Positions 41,297 through 50,884 of a stretch of 64,000 bases of DNA are shown here, in pieces. The stretch covers positions 426,709 through 490,708 of the forward strand of contig CBDICI010000002.1 in the NCBI GenBank assembly GCA_965277345.1, in the 5' to 3' direction. The notes beneath the pieces were generated by a model. The model did not search any database. It saw only the letters and a program-made list of their open reading frames with translations, and was not told the origin of the DNA. The stretch comes from CAIOYC01 sp965277345 (GTDB lineage: Bacteria > Pseudomonadota > Alphaproteobacteria > Caulobacterales > Caulobacteraceae). How positions within the stretch are numbered: position 1 is the first letter of the stretch; the number at the start of each line of letters is the position of its first letter. The translations under genes and the position numbers were made by a program.

Positions 41297-42775
41297 ATGG
41301 CTGAGGATCAGACCTACGACATCGCCATCATCGGCGGCGGGGTGAACGGCTGCGGCGTGGCGCGCGATGCGGCTGGGCGGGGGCTGAAGGTCGTGCTGTT
41401 CGAGCGGGGCGATCTGGCCGGGGCCACCTCATCCGCCTCCACCAAGCTGATCCACGGTGGCCTGCGCTATCTGGAGCAGTACGCGTTTCGCCTGGTGCGC
41501 GAGGCGCTGAACGAACGCACGGTGCTGGCCAGGATCGCGCCGCATCTGGTCTCGCCGCTGCGCTTCGTACTGCCGCACCATAAGGGCCTGCGCCCGCGCT
41601 GGATACTTCGGATCGGGCTGTTCCTGTACGACCATCTGGGCGACCGGGGCGGCCTGCCCTCTGCCCGATCGCTGGACCTGGCGAGCCTGCCGGAGGGCCA
41701 CCCCCTGAAGCCCGAATACCGGCACGGCTTCTCCTATTACGACGGCTGGACCGACGATGCGCGCATGGTGGTGGCGAACGCCATCGACGCGCGCGAGCAC
41801 GGGGCGGAGATCCGCACCCGCACCGCCGTGCGCACCGCCCGGCGTGAGGACGGTCGTTGGCGGGTCGAGGATGAGCGGGGCGGCGTGGTCCATGCCCGTG
41901 CGCTGGTCAACGCCGCCGGGCCGTGGGTCAACGAAACGCTGGCGCTTACCGGTCTCAACGCGCCGCACGGGGTCCGTCTGGTTCAGGGAAGCCACATCGT
42001 GGTGAGGAAACTCTACGACCACCCCGCCGCCTACATCTTGCAGAATGGCGACGGGCGGGTGGTGTTCGCCATTCCCTATCGTCGCGACTTCACCCTGATC
42101 GGCACCACGGACCTGGAGTTGAAGTCTCCCGACGATCGCGTCGAGGCCACACCCGCCGAGATCGACTATCTATGCCATGCGGTAAGCGACTATTTCCGCA
42201 CGCCGGTGACGCCGGACCAGGTGGTGTGGACCTATGCCGGCATCCGCGCCTTGGCCGACGAGGGCGGCGGCGCGGCGCAGGAGGCCACCCGCGACTACGT
42301 ACTGACGCTGGACGCCGACAACGGCCAGCCGCCCCTGCTCAGCATCTATGGCGGCAAGATCACCACCCATCGCCGCCTGGCCGAAGGGGTAATGGAGAAG
42401 CTGGCTCCCTACCTCCCCAATCCCGGTGCGCCTTGGACCGCCACCCGGCCCCTGCCCGGCGGCGAGTTCACCGGCGATCTCAGCACACTGGTAGCCACCC
42501 TGGTCAGCGAATATCCCAAGCTAGACGGCTTCGTCCGTCGCCTGGCCCTGGCCTATGGTGCACGGGTGCGCGCCCTGTTCGCAGAGGCGCGCGAGCCCCA
42601 GGACCTGGGCGAGGTGTTCACGGCCGACTTGACCCAGCGCGAGGTGGACTACCTGATGGATCAGGAGTGGGCGCAGACGGCCGAAGACGTGCTCTGGCGC
42701 CGCACCAAGCTCGGCCTTTATGCGACGCCGGAGCAGGTTGAGCGGCTGGAGGCCTATATGTCAGGGCGGCGATAG
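41297..42775 (+). CDS. glpD: Glycerol-3-phosphate dehydrogenase, aerobic
   Basis: This 492-residue FAD enzyme oxidises glycerol-3-phosphate to dihydroxyacetone phosphate at the inner membrane and passes electrons to quinone. It has the Rossmann motif IAIIGGGVNGCGVARDAAG, the STKLIHGGLRYLEQ signature, and P-Y-R-R-D-F-T-L-I-G-T-T-D. The C-terminal cap domain is present. With GlpK 1.3 kb downstream on the other strand it provides glycerol use; a third gene lies between them. Confidence 0.96.
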   Translation: MAEDQTYDIAIIGGGVNGCGVARDAAGRGLKVVLFERGDLAGATSSASTKLIHGGLRYLEQYAFRLVREALNERTVLARIAPHLVSPLRFVLPHHKGLRPRWILRIGLFLYDHLGDRGGLPSARSLDLASLPEGHPLKPEYRHGFSYYDGWTDDARMVVANAIDAREHGAEIRTRTAVRTARREDGRWRVEDERGGVVHARALVNAAGPWVNETLALTGLNAPHGVRLVQGSHIVVRKLYDHPAAYILQNGDGRVVFAIPYRRDFTLIGTTDLELKSPDDRVEATPAEIDYLCHAVSDYFRTPVTPDQVVWTYAGIRALADEGGGAAQEATRDYVLTLDADNGQPPLLSIYGGKITTHRRLAEGVMEKLAPYLPNPGAPWTATRPLPGGEFTGDLSTLVATLVSEYPKLDGFVRRLALAYGARVRALFAEAREPQDLGEVFTADLTQREVDYLMDQEWAQTAEDVLWRRTKLGLYATPEQVERLEAYMSGRR

Positions 42776-42887
42776 TCGGGCGCACAGTCGGGAACTGGAC
42801 TTCAGGCAGGTCGGCTGAGGATGACGCCAGTCCTAATTAGGGCGATTGGGGCGGAGCTATGACGCGACGATAAGGAGGGTGAATATT

Positions 42888-43976
42888 ATGAAAGCCGCGG
42901 TACTTAAGGCGTTTGGTTCGCCACTCGTTGTGGAGGAGGCGCCGGCTCCCGTGCTGGGAACCGGTGAGGTTATTGTCGATGTATTCGCTGCCGGCGTTCT
43001 CGCCTACGCCCGGGATGTTTATAGGGGCAAGCGTCAAATGCTCCTGGAGACGCCGGTCATTCCCGGCACTGGGGGCGTGGGCAGAATTCGCGAGGTCGGG
43101 CCTGACGCCACCAAGCTGTCGGTGGGCGACTGGGTGCTATGCGACCCCACCATCCGTTCGCGCGACGACGTCCTCGCGCCAGACATCACCCTGCAGGGAC
43201 TGTCCGCGGGCGGCGACGGGGGGCTGCGGCTGCAGCGCTTCCATCACGATGGTTCCTACGCAGAGCAGATGCGCACCCCCACCGAGAATGTCTTTCCCAT
43301 CGGCGACATCGACGTCGCCGATGCTCCCCATTGGGTCAGCCTCTCGAAGTTGATGGTGCCCTATGGCGGGCTCCTTTCTATCGATTTCGGGGCCGGCGAG
43401 ACGCTGGTTGTAAACGGCGCGACGGGCCAATTCGGCGGCGCGGCGGTGGAGATTGCCCTGGTCATGGGCGCCGCTTGGGTGATCGCGACCGGCCGAAACA
43501 CGGCCGCTTTGGAGGAGTTGACCCGCCGTTTCGGCCCGCGGGTGCTGACAGTCGCCATGAGCGGCGATGAAGCCACCGACCGCGCTGCCATCCTGCAGAC
43601 AGCGCCCGGGCCGATCGATTGCGTGTTAGACATCCTGCCGCCCATGGCGACACAGAGCCAGGTCCGGGCCGCCGTCATGACGGTGCGGCCCAATGGCCGG
43701 GTTTCGCTGATGGGAGGTGTCGGCATGCAGGGCGGCGATGACCTTGCGCTTCCCTACCGCTGGCTCATGCGGAACAACATCACCCTGCGCGGGCAGTGGA
43801 TGTATCCACCCCAGGCGATGGTGCGAATGATCGCCATGGCTCGCTCAGGACTGGTCGACCTGAAGCTGCGCGAGGTCCGAACCTACGGGCTCGACGCCAT
43901 TCACGGCGCAGTCGAACACGCGGCGGCGAATGCAGGGCCATTCCAGATGACGGTCGTGCTGCCACAGACCAGCTAG
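42888..43976 (+). CDS. Medium-chain alcohol dehydrogenase/quinone reductase-like
   Basis: This 362-residue MDR protein has a GroES-like N-terminal part (MKAAVLKAFGSPLVVEEAPA; V-I-P-G-T-G-G-V-G) and a nucleotide-binding part with VVNGATGQFGGAAVEIAL. The typical zinc cysteine/histidine set is not evident, so it may be zinc-free. ATG at 42888 follows AAGGAGGGTG. A CCTAATTAGG palindrome lies 47 bases upstream and could be an operator. GC content is a little lower than in the flanking glp genes. Substrate is unknown. Confidence 0.85.
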   Translation: MKAAVLKAFGSPLVVEEAPAPVLGTGEVIVDVFAAGVLAYARDVYRGKRQMLLETPVIPGTGGVGRIREVGPDATKLSVGDWVLCDPTIRSRDDVLAPDITLQGLSAGGDGGLRLQRFHHDGSYAEQMRTPTENVFPIGDIDVADAPHWVSLSKLMVPYGGLLSIDFGAGETLVVNGATGQFGGAAVEIALVMGAAWVIATGRNTAALEELTRRFGPRVLTVAMSGDEATDRAAILQTAPGPIDCVLDILPPMATQSQVRAAVMTVRPNGRVSLMGGVGMQGGDDLALPYRWLMRNNITLRGQWMYPPQAMVRMIAMARSGLVDLKLREVRTYGLDAIHGAVEHAAANAGPFQMTVVLPQTS

Positions 43977-44053
43977 GACCGGACGCGCGCCAGCATTGCA
44001 GCGTTATTTTGACGTCGATGAGCGAACAAAAGCCGCTGTAGACGTTCCTCCGC

Positions 44054-45559
44054 TCAATCCTCCTCGTCCACCCAGTCCAGCGTCCGCTGCACCGCCTTTT
44101 TCCATTTGGCGCAGCGGCGGTTGCGTTCGTTCTCCGCCAGTTCGGCTTTCCACTCCGCGTCCTTGCGCCAGTTGGCGCGGAGCGTGGCCTGGTCGGGCCA
44201 GAAGCCGACTGCAAGCCCGGCGGCATAGGCCGCGCCCAGGGCCGTGGTCTCGATCACTTGCGGCCGCACTACCGGCTTGCCCAGCACGTCGGCCTGGATC
44301 TGCATGAGGAGATCGTTGGCCGTCATCCCGCCGTCCACCTTCAGCGTGGTGAGTGCGACTCCGCTGTCGGTGTTCATCGCCTCCACCACCTCGCGCACCT
44401 GCCAACAGGTGGCCTCCAGCACCGCGCGCGCCAGATGGGCCTTGGTGACATAGGCGGTGAGCCCGGCGATCACGCCGCGGGCGTCGGCGCGCCAGTACGG
44501 GGCGAACAGGCCGGAGAAGGCCGGCACAAAATAGCAGCCGCCGGTGTCCTCTACCGATCCCGCCAGCGCTTCGATATCCGGCGCTGAGTCGATCAGGCCG
44601 ATATTGTCGCGGAACCACTGCACCAGCGAGCCGGCCACGGCGATGGAGCCCTCCAGCGCATAGACCGGCTTCTGGCCGCCGACCTGGTAGCCGAGGGTGG
44701 TGAGCAGGCCGCTTTTGGACGCCACCGGCGCCTCGCCCGTGTTCAGCAGCATGAAGCCGCCGGTGCCGTAGGTGCACTTGGCCTCGCCCGGCTCGAAACA
44801 GGTCTGGCCGAACAGGGCCGCCTGCTGGTCGCCGAGGGCGCCGGCCACCTTCACCCCCGCCAACACGCCGGTCGCCTCGCTATAGACCTCCGAGGAGGGC
44901 CGGATCTCCGGCAGCAGAGCGCGCGGCACGCCGATGGCGGCAAGCAACTCGTCATCCCAGTCCAGCGTCTGGAGGTTCATCAGCAGGGTACGGCTGGCGT
45001 TGGTCACGTCGGTGACGTGGCGTCCCGTCTTCCCGTCATGGGTCAGCTTCCAGATGACCCAGGTGTCCATGGTGCCGAACAGCAGCTCGCCCGCCTCCGC
45101 CGCGGCGCGCGCGCCCTCCACGTGGTCGAGCAACCAGGCGATCTTGGGTCCCGAAAAATAAGTGGCCAGCGGCAGGCCGGTCTTGGCGCGGAACCGGTCC
45201 TGTCCCCCATCCTCCGCCAGCCCGGCGACCATGGCGGCGGTGCGGGCGTCTTGCCAGACGATGGCGTTGTGGATCGGCTTGCCGTCGGACTTGCGCCAGA
45301 TCAGCGTCGTTTCCCGCTGGTTGGTGACGCCCACCGCGGCGAGATCGGCGGGTTTCAGGTCGAGCCTGGCCAGCGCCTGACTGATCACCGCCTCGGTGTT
45401 GGTCCAGATTTCCCCGGCATCGTGCTCCACCCAGCCGGGGCGCGGGTAGTGCTGCTTGTGCTCCTTCTGGGCGACGCTCCGGATGGCGCCCTTGTGGTCG
45501 AAGACGATGCAGCGGGACGAGGTGGTGCCCTGGTCGACGGCGGCGATGTAGTGAGTCAT
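44054..45559 (-). CDS. glpK: Glycerol kinase
   Basis: This 501-residue FGGY kinase phosphorylates glycerol. It starts MTHYIAAVDQGTTSSRCIVF, has W-V-E-H-D-A-G-E-I-W, W-Q-D-A-R-T, F(S)G-L-F-A-P-Y-W-R-x-D-A-R-G and the C-terminal LKVDGGMTANDLLMQIQAD. ATG at 45559 starts the conserved N-terminus; earlier in-frame codons are not conserved. It lies 22 bases downstream of the FAD monooxygenase gene and is convergent to the MDR dehydrogenase. Confidence 0.96.
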   Translation of the reverse strand: MTHYIAAVDQGTTSSRCIVFDHKGAIRSVAQKEHKQHYPRPGWVEHDAGEIWTNTEAVISQALARLDLKPADLAAVGVTNQRETTLIWRKSDGKPIHNAIVWQDARTAAMVAGLAEDGGQDRFRAKTGLPLATYFSGPKIAWLLDHVEGARAAAEAGELLFGTMDTWVIWKLTHDGKTGRHVTDVTNASRTLLMNLQTLDWDDELLAAIGVPRALLPEIRPSSEVYSEATGVLAGVKVAGALGDQQAALFGQTCFEPGEAKCTYGTGGFMLLNTGEAPVASKSGLLTTLGYQVGGQKPVYALEGSIAVAGSLVQWFRDNIGLIDSAPDIEALAGSVEDTGGCYFVPAFSGLFAPYWRADARGVIAGLTAYVTKAHLARAVLEATCWQVREVVEAMNTDSGVALTTLKVDGGMTANDLLMQIQADVLGKPVVRPQVIETTALGAAYAAGLAVGFWPDQATLRANWRKDAEWKAELAENERNRRCAKWKKAVQRTLDWVDEED

Positions 45560-45581
45560 GAGGCGACCTTGCCCCAGCTGG

Positions 45582-46739
45582 TCACGCGCGCCAACCATAC
45601 AGCCAGTCGAAGCGCGCCTCCGGCGGACGTCCGCGCAGGCGATCAAGCGCCCTGGCGGCGCCGAACACCCCGGCCGCCACGGAGGATGGCAGGTGGAAAA
45701 GCGCGGCGTTTCGCGTGGCCCAGGCCTGCGCCCTGGCGGTCCGGGCCAGCCTTGCCTGCTCATAGGCCGTGAACGCCCCCGCCACGTCATCGCCGCGTGA
45801 CAGCCGGTCGGCGGCGACCCACGCGTCCTCGATGGCCATGGCGGCGCCCTGGGCCAGGAAGGGCAGCATGGGATGGGCGGCGTCGCCGAGCAGGGTGACC
45901 CGGCCCGCGCTCCAGCGCGGCAGCGGCGGCCGGTCGTAGAGCGCGCTGCGCCACGGCCGGCCCACCGCGGCGATGGTGGCGCGCACGGGCTCTGGCCAAT
46001 CGGCGAAGGCGGCGGCGAGATCGGCCCCCTGCCCCACGACCTCCCAGGACTCCACCTCGCCTATGCCCGCCCCAGTCACCGCGACCATGTTAACCAGGCC
46101 CGGCCCCACGGGATAGCGAACGAAGTGCCTTCCGGGTCCGGTCCAGACCTGAATCCCGGGCTCGCCCTCCGTCGCCATCTGGGCCAGGCCCCGCCACGCC
46201 GTCTGGCCGGTGAAGCGTGGCGGCGTCGCATCGCCCAGCCACGCGCGCACCGTGGAGTTGAGCCCGTCGCAGCCGAACAGCGCCGCGCCCGCGACGGCGG
46301 CGCCATCGGCCAACGTCACCGACACGCCCGACTCGCTCTGGCCGATCGCGGTCACCGCCGACCCCAGCCGAATCTCCACCCCTCCCGCCCGCTCCACGGC
46401 GTCCAGCAGCACGGCCTGCAGCGCCGAGCGCGTGAGGACGAGATAGGGGGAGCCCCACCGTGCCTGCGCATAGGCGCTGAGACGGTTGCGGATCAGGCGG
46501 CGGCCGGTGGCCGCGTCGTGCACCTCCGCCCGCCCGGGGGCCACGGCGGCGGCGGCGAGCGCCCGATCCAGTCCGAGGTCGGACAGAATCCTTGTGGCGT
46601 TGGGGCTTAGCTGGAGGCCGGCCCCCACCGCCTGCAGGCTCGCCGCCTGCTCGATCACCACCGTGGTTATGCGCCGCCGGGCCAGGGCGAAGGCCAGGGT
46701 CAGCCCGCCGATGCCGCCGCCGACGACGATCACGCGCAT
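45582..46739 (-). CDS. FAD-dependent aromatic monooxygenase (salicylate hydroxylase-like)
   Basis: This 385-residue class A flavin monooxygenase begins MRVIVVGGGIGGLTLAFALA (FAD ADP-binding) and has G-C-D-G-L-N-S-T-V-R for the second nucleotide motif and VTLLGDAAHPMLPFLAQGAA for the flavin ribityl site. The A-G-L-Q-L-S-P-N-A motif after the first helix is typical of salicylate/3-hydroxybenzoate 6-hydroxylases. It precedes glpK on the same strand, although no metabolic link is known. Confidence 0.9.
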   Translation of the reverse strand: MRVIVVGGGIGGLTLAFALARRRITTVVIEQAASLQAVGAGLQLSPNATRILSDLGLDRALAAAAVAPGRAEVHDAATGRRLIRNRLSAYAQARWGSPYLVLTRSALQAVLLDAVERAGGVEIRLGSAVTAIGQSESGVSVTLADGAAVAGAALFGCDGLNSTVRAWLGDATPPRFTGQTAWRGLAQMATEGEPGIQVWTGPGRHFVRYPVGPGLVNMVAVTGAGIGEVESWEVVGQGADLAAAFADWPEPVRATIAAVGRPWRSALYDRPPLPRWSAGRVTLLGDAAHPMLPFLAQGAAMAIEDAWVAADRLSRGDDVAGAFTAYEQARLARTARAQAWATRNAALFHLPSSVAAGVFGAARALDRLRGRPPEARFDWLYGWRA

Positions 46740-46870
46740 GGCGACGCGTCCGCCTCTTTGTCGCCAAGCTTGACCAGCGTCATTCCGTTCTCGACTGTGG
46801 GTTTGGCTCCGCGGAACGCATCCGGACGCTGGACGTAGAGACCTTGAGCTTGCGTGGAAAGGGGGCGCCT

Positions 46871-48127
46871 TTGGTGTTCGACCTGGAACTTCACCGCGAT
46901 GATCGCGCCACCGCGGCCTCGCCGGGTTCCAACGCCTGGTTCGGCGCACCGCTGGGCGGCGGGTCGAAGCCGCATCTGGTCGATACCACCATGCTGTTCG
47001 CGCCCAAGAGCGGCGGGGTGAAGCGCTATCTTCTGGCCAAGCAGGCCTGGCTGGCGGCGGCGCGGCCGGATGTGAGACACACGCTGGTGGTGCCGGGCGA
47101 CACCGCGCGCGGTCAGGCAGGGGGCTCCATGACCCTGCCCGCCGCCCGGCTACCCTTTGGCGACGGTTATCGCTATCCGGCTTCGATCCGCAAATGGGCC
47201 GACCAGCTGGTGGCGCTGCAGCCGGATTTGATCGAGGCGGGCGATCCCTATGGCCCCGGCCACGCGGCGCTGGAGGCGGGCGAGCGCCTCGGCTGTCCGG
47301 TGGTGGGATTCTGCCATACTGATCCGGCCGCCCTGGCCGCGCTGCACCTCGGCGAGTGGGCCGAACCGCCGGTGCGCCGCCGATGGGCGGAGTTCTTCCG
47401 CCGCTTCGACCAGGTGGTGGCGCCCAGCCGCCACATCGCCGAGCGGCTGAACTATGCGGGCGTGCCCGACGTGCGGGTGCAGCCGCTGGGCGTGGATACG
47501 AACCAGTTCCGCCCTGACCGGGCCGACCGCGAGGGCCTGCGCCGCCAGCTCGGCCTTTCCGCCGACACCCGCCTGCTGATCTTCGCCGGCCGCGCGGCGC
47601 GGGAGAAGAATATCGATGTGCTGCTGGAGACGATCCTGAAGCTCGGCGCGCCCTATCACCTGGCGCTGGTGGGCGCCGGCGCCTTCGCCGAGCCGCAGGC
47701 GCACACCACCTTCATCGACTTCCAGCGCGACACCAATACCGTGGCGCGGCTGCTGGCCTCCGCCGACGCCTTCGTCCACGCCAACGACAAGGAGCCGTTC
47801 GGCCTGATCGCGCTGGAGGCCATGGCCTCGGGCCTGCCTATCGTCTGCGTGCAGTCCGGCGGCCTGTCGGAGATCGTCGACAGCGACGTGGGCCAACTGG
47901 CCGAGCGCGCCAGCGCCTGCGCCATGGCTGAGGCCATTGAGGCGCTGTTCGCCCGCGACCCGACAGCGGTGGGACAGGCGGCGCGGCGGCGGGCGGAGAC
48001 CAAGCACGGCTGGGCCCAGACCTTCGAGGGGTTGACCGGCCTCTATGCCGAACTGACCGGCGCGCCCAACCGCTATGCCGCCGTGGTGACGCCGCTCCGG
48101 CCCAGTCTGGTGGCCGACCCGGCGTGA
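46871..48127 (+). CDS. Glycosyltransferase, GT4 family
   Basis: This roughly 418-residue GT-B fold transferase has the donor-site pattern L-L-I-F-A-G-R-A-A-R-E-K-N-I-D-V-L-L-E and E-P-F-G-L-I-A-L-E-A-M-A-S-G-L-P-I-V, with the E-x7-E motif of retaining enzymes. A typical N-terminal M-L-F-A-P-K-S-G-G-V-K-R-Y-L starts the first domain. The start is uncertain: TTG at 46871, GTG at 46874 or ATG at 46991. It is divergent from the FAD monooxygenase, and its stop overlaps the next start (GTGA). Confidence 0.85.
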   Translation: MVFDLELHRDDRATAASPGSNAWFGAPLGGGSKPHLVDTTMLFAPKSGGVKRYLLAKQAWLAAARPDVRHTLVVPGDTARGQAGGSMTLPAARLPFGDGYRYPASIRKWADQLVALQPDLIEAGDPYGPGHAALEAGERLGCPVVGFCHTDPAALAALHLGEWAEPPVRRRWAEFFRRFDQVVAPSRHIAERLNYAGVPDVRVQPLGVDTNQFRPDRADREGLRRQLGLSADTRLLIFAGRAAREKNIDVLLETILKLGAPYHLALVGAGAFAEPQAHTTFIDFQRDTNTVARLLASADAFVHANDKEPFGLIALEAMASGLPIVCVQSGGLSEIVDSDVGQLAERASACAMAEAIEALFARDPTAVGQAARRRAETKHGWAQTFEGLTGLYAELTGAPNRYAAVVTPLRPSLVADPA

Positions 48128-49278
48128 ATCCGATCTTCGCGGCGCTGCGGACCACCGTCTTCACCGAGATGTCGGCGCTGGCGGTCAGGCACGGCGCGGT
48201 GAACCTCGGCCAGGGCTTTCCCGACAGCGAGGGGCCGCTCGACGTGCGCGAAGCGGCGGCGCGGGCCATCCTCGGCGGTCCGAATCAGTACCCGCCCATG
48301 CAGGGCAGGCCCGAGCTGCGCCAGGCCATCGCCGCGCACTACCACCGCTTCCACGGCCTCGACCTCGATCCCGAGCGGGAAGTGCTGGTCACCGCGGGCG
48401 CCACCGAGGCGCTGAGCGCTGCTATCCTGGCGCTGGTCGCGCCGGGTGACGAGGTGGTGCTTATGCAACCGCTGTACGACAGCTATCTGCCCATGGTGCG
48501 CTTGGCGGGCGGCGTCCCGCGCTTCATCACCCTGAAGCCTCCACACTGGGACCTGAGCGAGGAGGCCCTCTCGGTGATCGGCCCGCGGACGCGGTTGGTG
48601 ATACTGAACAACCCGCTGAACCCCGGCGCCGTGGTCTATCCGCGCGAGCAGCTCGAGCGGCTGGCGGCGCTGTGCGTGCGCCATGACATCACGGTGATCA
48701 CCGACGAGGTATGGGAGCATCTGACGTTCGACGGGGCCGCTCATGTCCCGCTGATGAGCCTTCCGGGGATGCGCGGACGGACGGTGAAGGTGGGTTCGGC
48801 GGGCAAGATCTTCTCCCTCACCGGCTGGAAGGTCGGCTGGGTGTGCGCCGCGCCGGCGCTGACCGCCCAGATTGCCAAGGCGCACCAGTTCCTCACCTTC
48901 ACCGTGGCCCCCGCCACCCAGGCGGCGGTGGCCTATGGCCTCGGCAAGGAGGACGCCTATTTCGACGACATGCGCGCCGGCCTTGCCCGTTCCCGCGACC
49001 GGCTGGCGGCGGGGTTGAAGGCGGAGGGCTTCGCGGTGCTGGCGAGCCAGGGCACCTATTTCCTCAACATCGACCTGCCGCGCTCAGGCATCGAGATGGA
49101 CGATCGCAGCTTCTGCTTGCGCGCGGTGCAGGAGGCCGGTGTCGCCGCCATCCCGGTCTCGGCCTTCTATGAGGAGACGCCGGTCACCACCATCGTGCGC
49201 CTGTGCTTCGCCAAGAAGGACGCGACCGTGGATGCGGGGATCGAGGGGTTGGCGCGGGCGCGGCGGCTGTTCGCCTGA
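48124..49278 (+). CDS. Class I/II aminotransferase, methionine/kynurenine type
   Basis: This 384-residue PLP enzyme has NLGQGFPDSEGP, TAGATEALSAAILAL, D-E-V-W-E-H and K228 in SAGKIFSLTGWKVGW, the signature of the YbdL/KAT branch that transaminates methionine, glutamine or kynurenine. The GTG start overlaps the stop of the glycosyltransferase. It is followed by a palindromic repeat. Confidence 0.93.
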   Translation: MNPIFAALRTTVFTEMSALAVRHGAVNLGQGFPDSEGPLDVREAAARAILGGPNQYPPMQGRPELRQAIAAHYHRFHGLDLDPEREVLVTAGATEALSAAILALVAPGDEVVLMQPLYDSYLPMVRLAGGVPRFITLKPPHWDLSEEALSVIGPRTRLVILNNPLNPGAVVYPREQLERLAALCVRHDITVITDEVWEHLTFDGAAHVPLMSLPGMRGRTVKVGSAGKIFSLTGWKVGWVCAAPALTAQIAKAHQFLTFTVAPATQAAVAYGLGKEDAYFDDMRAGLARSRDRLAAGLKAEGFAVLASQGTYFLNIDLPRSGIEMDDRSFCLRAVQEAGVAAIPVSAFYEETPVTTIVRLCFAKKDATVDAGIEGLARARRLFA

Positions 49279-49280
49279 CG

Positions 49281-49380
49281 TGTCATCCCGGCCGGAGCGA
49301 AGCGGAGAGCCCGGACCCGACGCTGGTTCTCGCTGACCCTCGGGGTCCCGGATAAGCACTGCGCGCTTTCCGGGATGACA
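49281..49380. repeat. TGTCATCCCGG palindromic repeat, copy 2
   Basis: TGTCATCCCGG at the left and CCGGGATGACA at the right are exact inverses. Inner motifs GGAGAGCCCGGACC, GTGGTTCTCGC-like (GCTGGTTCTCGC) and TCCCGGATAAGC match copy 1 at 39981-40093. It fills the gap between the convergent aminotransferase and M20 peptidase genes. Confidence 0.72.
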
Positions 49381-49392
49381 TGAACTGGCAGC

Positions 49393-50829
49393 TCACGCCG
49401 CCTTCGCCATCCTGCCCTGCTCCGCATGGTCCGCGATCACCTGGGCCACCACGCCGGAGACCTTCTTGCCGGTGGGGATGTGCAGGAATTCGTTGGGGCC
49501 GTGGGCGTTGGAGTGCGGGCCGAGGACGCCGGTGATGACGAACTGGGCGCGCGGGAACTTCTCGCCCAGCATCCCCATGAACGGGATCGAGCCGCCCTCG
49601 CCCATCATCGCCACGCCGCGCCCGAACGAGGCCTGCGAGGCCCGCTCCAACGATTGTGCCAGCCAGGGTTGAAGCGGCGGGGCGTGCCATCCCGAACCGG
49701 CCTTGTCGTAGTCGAACGAGACCTTGGCGCCATAGGGCGGGTCCTTCTCCAGCAGCGCCTTGACCAGCCCGCCCGCCGTGTTCGCGTCCAAGGTCGGCGG
49801 CAGGCGTAGGCTAAGCTTCACCGACGTGTAAGGCCGCAGCACATTGCCCGCGTCCTGCAGCGAAGGGATGCCCTCCACCCCGATGGTGGCCACCTGCGGC
49901 CGCCAGGTGCGGTTCAGGATCAGCTCCACCAGATCGTCGGTGACCGGCTCCATCCCTTCCACGAAGGGGAACTTGGTATAGACCTCATCGCCAAGGGCGC
50001 CCGCCGCCACCTTGGCTTGCTCGACCCGTTCGGGTGGAATCTGGGCGTAGAGCTCGTCCATCAGCACCTTGCCGGTCCTGGGGTCTTCCAGCCGCGAGAG
50101 CAGGTCGCGCAGGATGCGGAAACTGGACGGGACCACGCCCGAGGCGTCGCCCGAATGCACGCCCTCGCTCAGCACATCCACCCGCAACACGCCCGCCGTC
50201 ATGCCGCGGAGCGAGGTGGTCAACCAGAGCTGGTCGTAGTTGCCGCAGCCGCTGTCCAGACACACCACCAGCGAGGGATCGCCGATCCTGGCCGCCAGAT
50301 GATCGACGTAGAAGGGCAGGTCGTAACTGCCGCTCTCCTCGCACGCCTCGATCAGGATCACGCAGCGGGCGCGGGGCGCACCCTGCGCCTCCAGAGCCAT
50401 CAACGCCGACAACGCGCCGAACATGGCATAGCCGTCGTCCGCCCCGCCCCGGCCATAGAGCTTGTCCCCCTTCACCACCGGCTCCCAGGGCCCAAGGCCG
50501 TCGGACCAGCCGGTCATCTCCGGCTGCTTGTCCAGGTGGCCGTAGAGCAGCACGGTATCGTCGATCTGGCCCGGAACCTCGATGAAGACCACCGGCGTGC
50601 GGCCTTCCAGGCGGACTACCTCCAGCGTCGCGCCGGGCAGGCTGGGCAGGCGCGCCCGCGCCCAGTCCTCCAGCAGCGTCACCGCCGCATCCATGTGCCC
50701 GGCGCCGGCCCAGTCCGGATCGAAGGCCGGCGACTTGTTGGGGATGCGGATGTAATCAACCAGGGTGGGCACGACCGCCTCGTCCCAAAGCGCGTCGATA
50801 TAGGCCTGCAGGCGGGCGGCGTCGGCCAT
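49393..50829 (-). CDS. M20-family metallopeptidase (dipeptidase)
   Basis: This 478-residue zinc peptidase has the metal ligands H in LLYGHLDKQPE, D in YGRGGADDGYAM and the E-E pair in ILIEACEESGS. A dimerisation domain follows (L-R-V-D-V-L-S-E-G-V-H-S-G-D-A-S-G). The length and the K-Q-P-E-M-T motif match the CNDP/DapE-like M20 peptidases. Cytoplasmic; it probably cleaves dipeptides. A lower-GC region begins just upstream of it. Confidence 0.93.
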   Translation of the reverse strand: MADAARLQAYIDALWDEAVVPTLVDYIRIPNKSPAFDPDWAGAGHMDAAVTLLEDWARARLPSLPGATLEVVRLEGRTPVVFIEVPGQIDDTVLLYGHLDKQPEMTGWSDGLGPWEPVVKGDKLYGRGGADDGYAMFGALSALMALEAQGAPRARCVILIEACEESGSYDLPFYVDHLAARIGDPSLVVCLDSGCGNYDQLWLTTSLRGMTAGVLRVDVLSEGVHSGDASGVVPSSFRILRDLLSRLEDPRTGKVLMDELYAQIPPERVEQAKVAAGALGDEVYTKFPFVEGMEPVTDDLVELILNRTWRPQVATIGVEGIPSLQDAGNVLRPYTSVKLSLRLPPTLDANTAGGLVKALLEKDPPYGAKVSFDYDKAGSGWHAPPLQPWLAQSLERASQASFGRGVAMMGEGGSIPFMGMLGEKFPRAQFVITGVLGPHSNAHGPNEFLHIPTGKKVSGVVAQVIADHAEQGRMAKAA

Positions 50830-50884
50830 GGGAAGCTCCTCGTTACGCCGCCGTTCTAGGCCGCCGGGCGCATCGCGTCACGCC

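Noticed and set aside
42888..43976. Member of the glycerol operon
   Set aside because: It lies between glpD and glpK but is a zinc-free-looking MDR enzyme with its own ribosome site and upstream palindrome, and shares no coupling with either.
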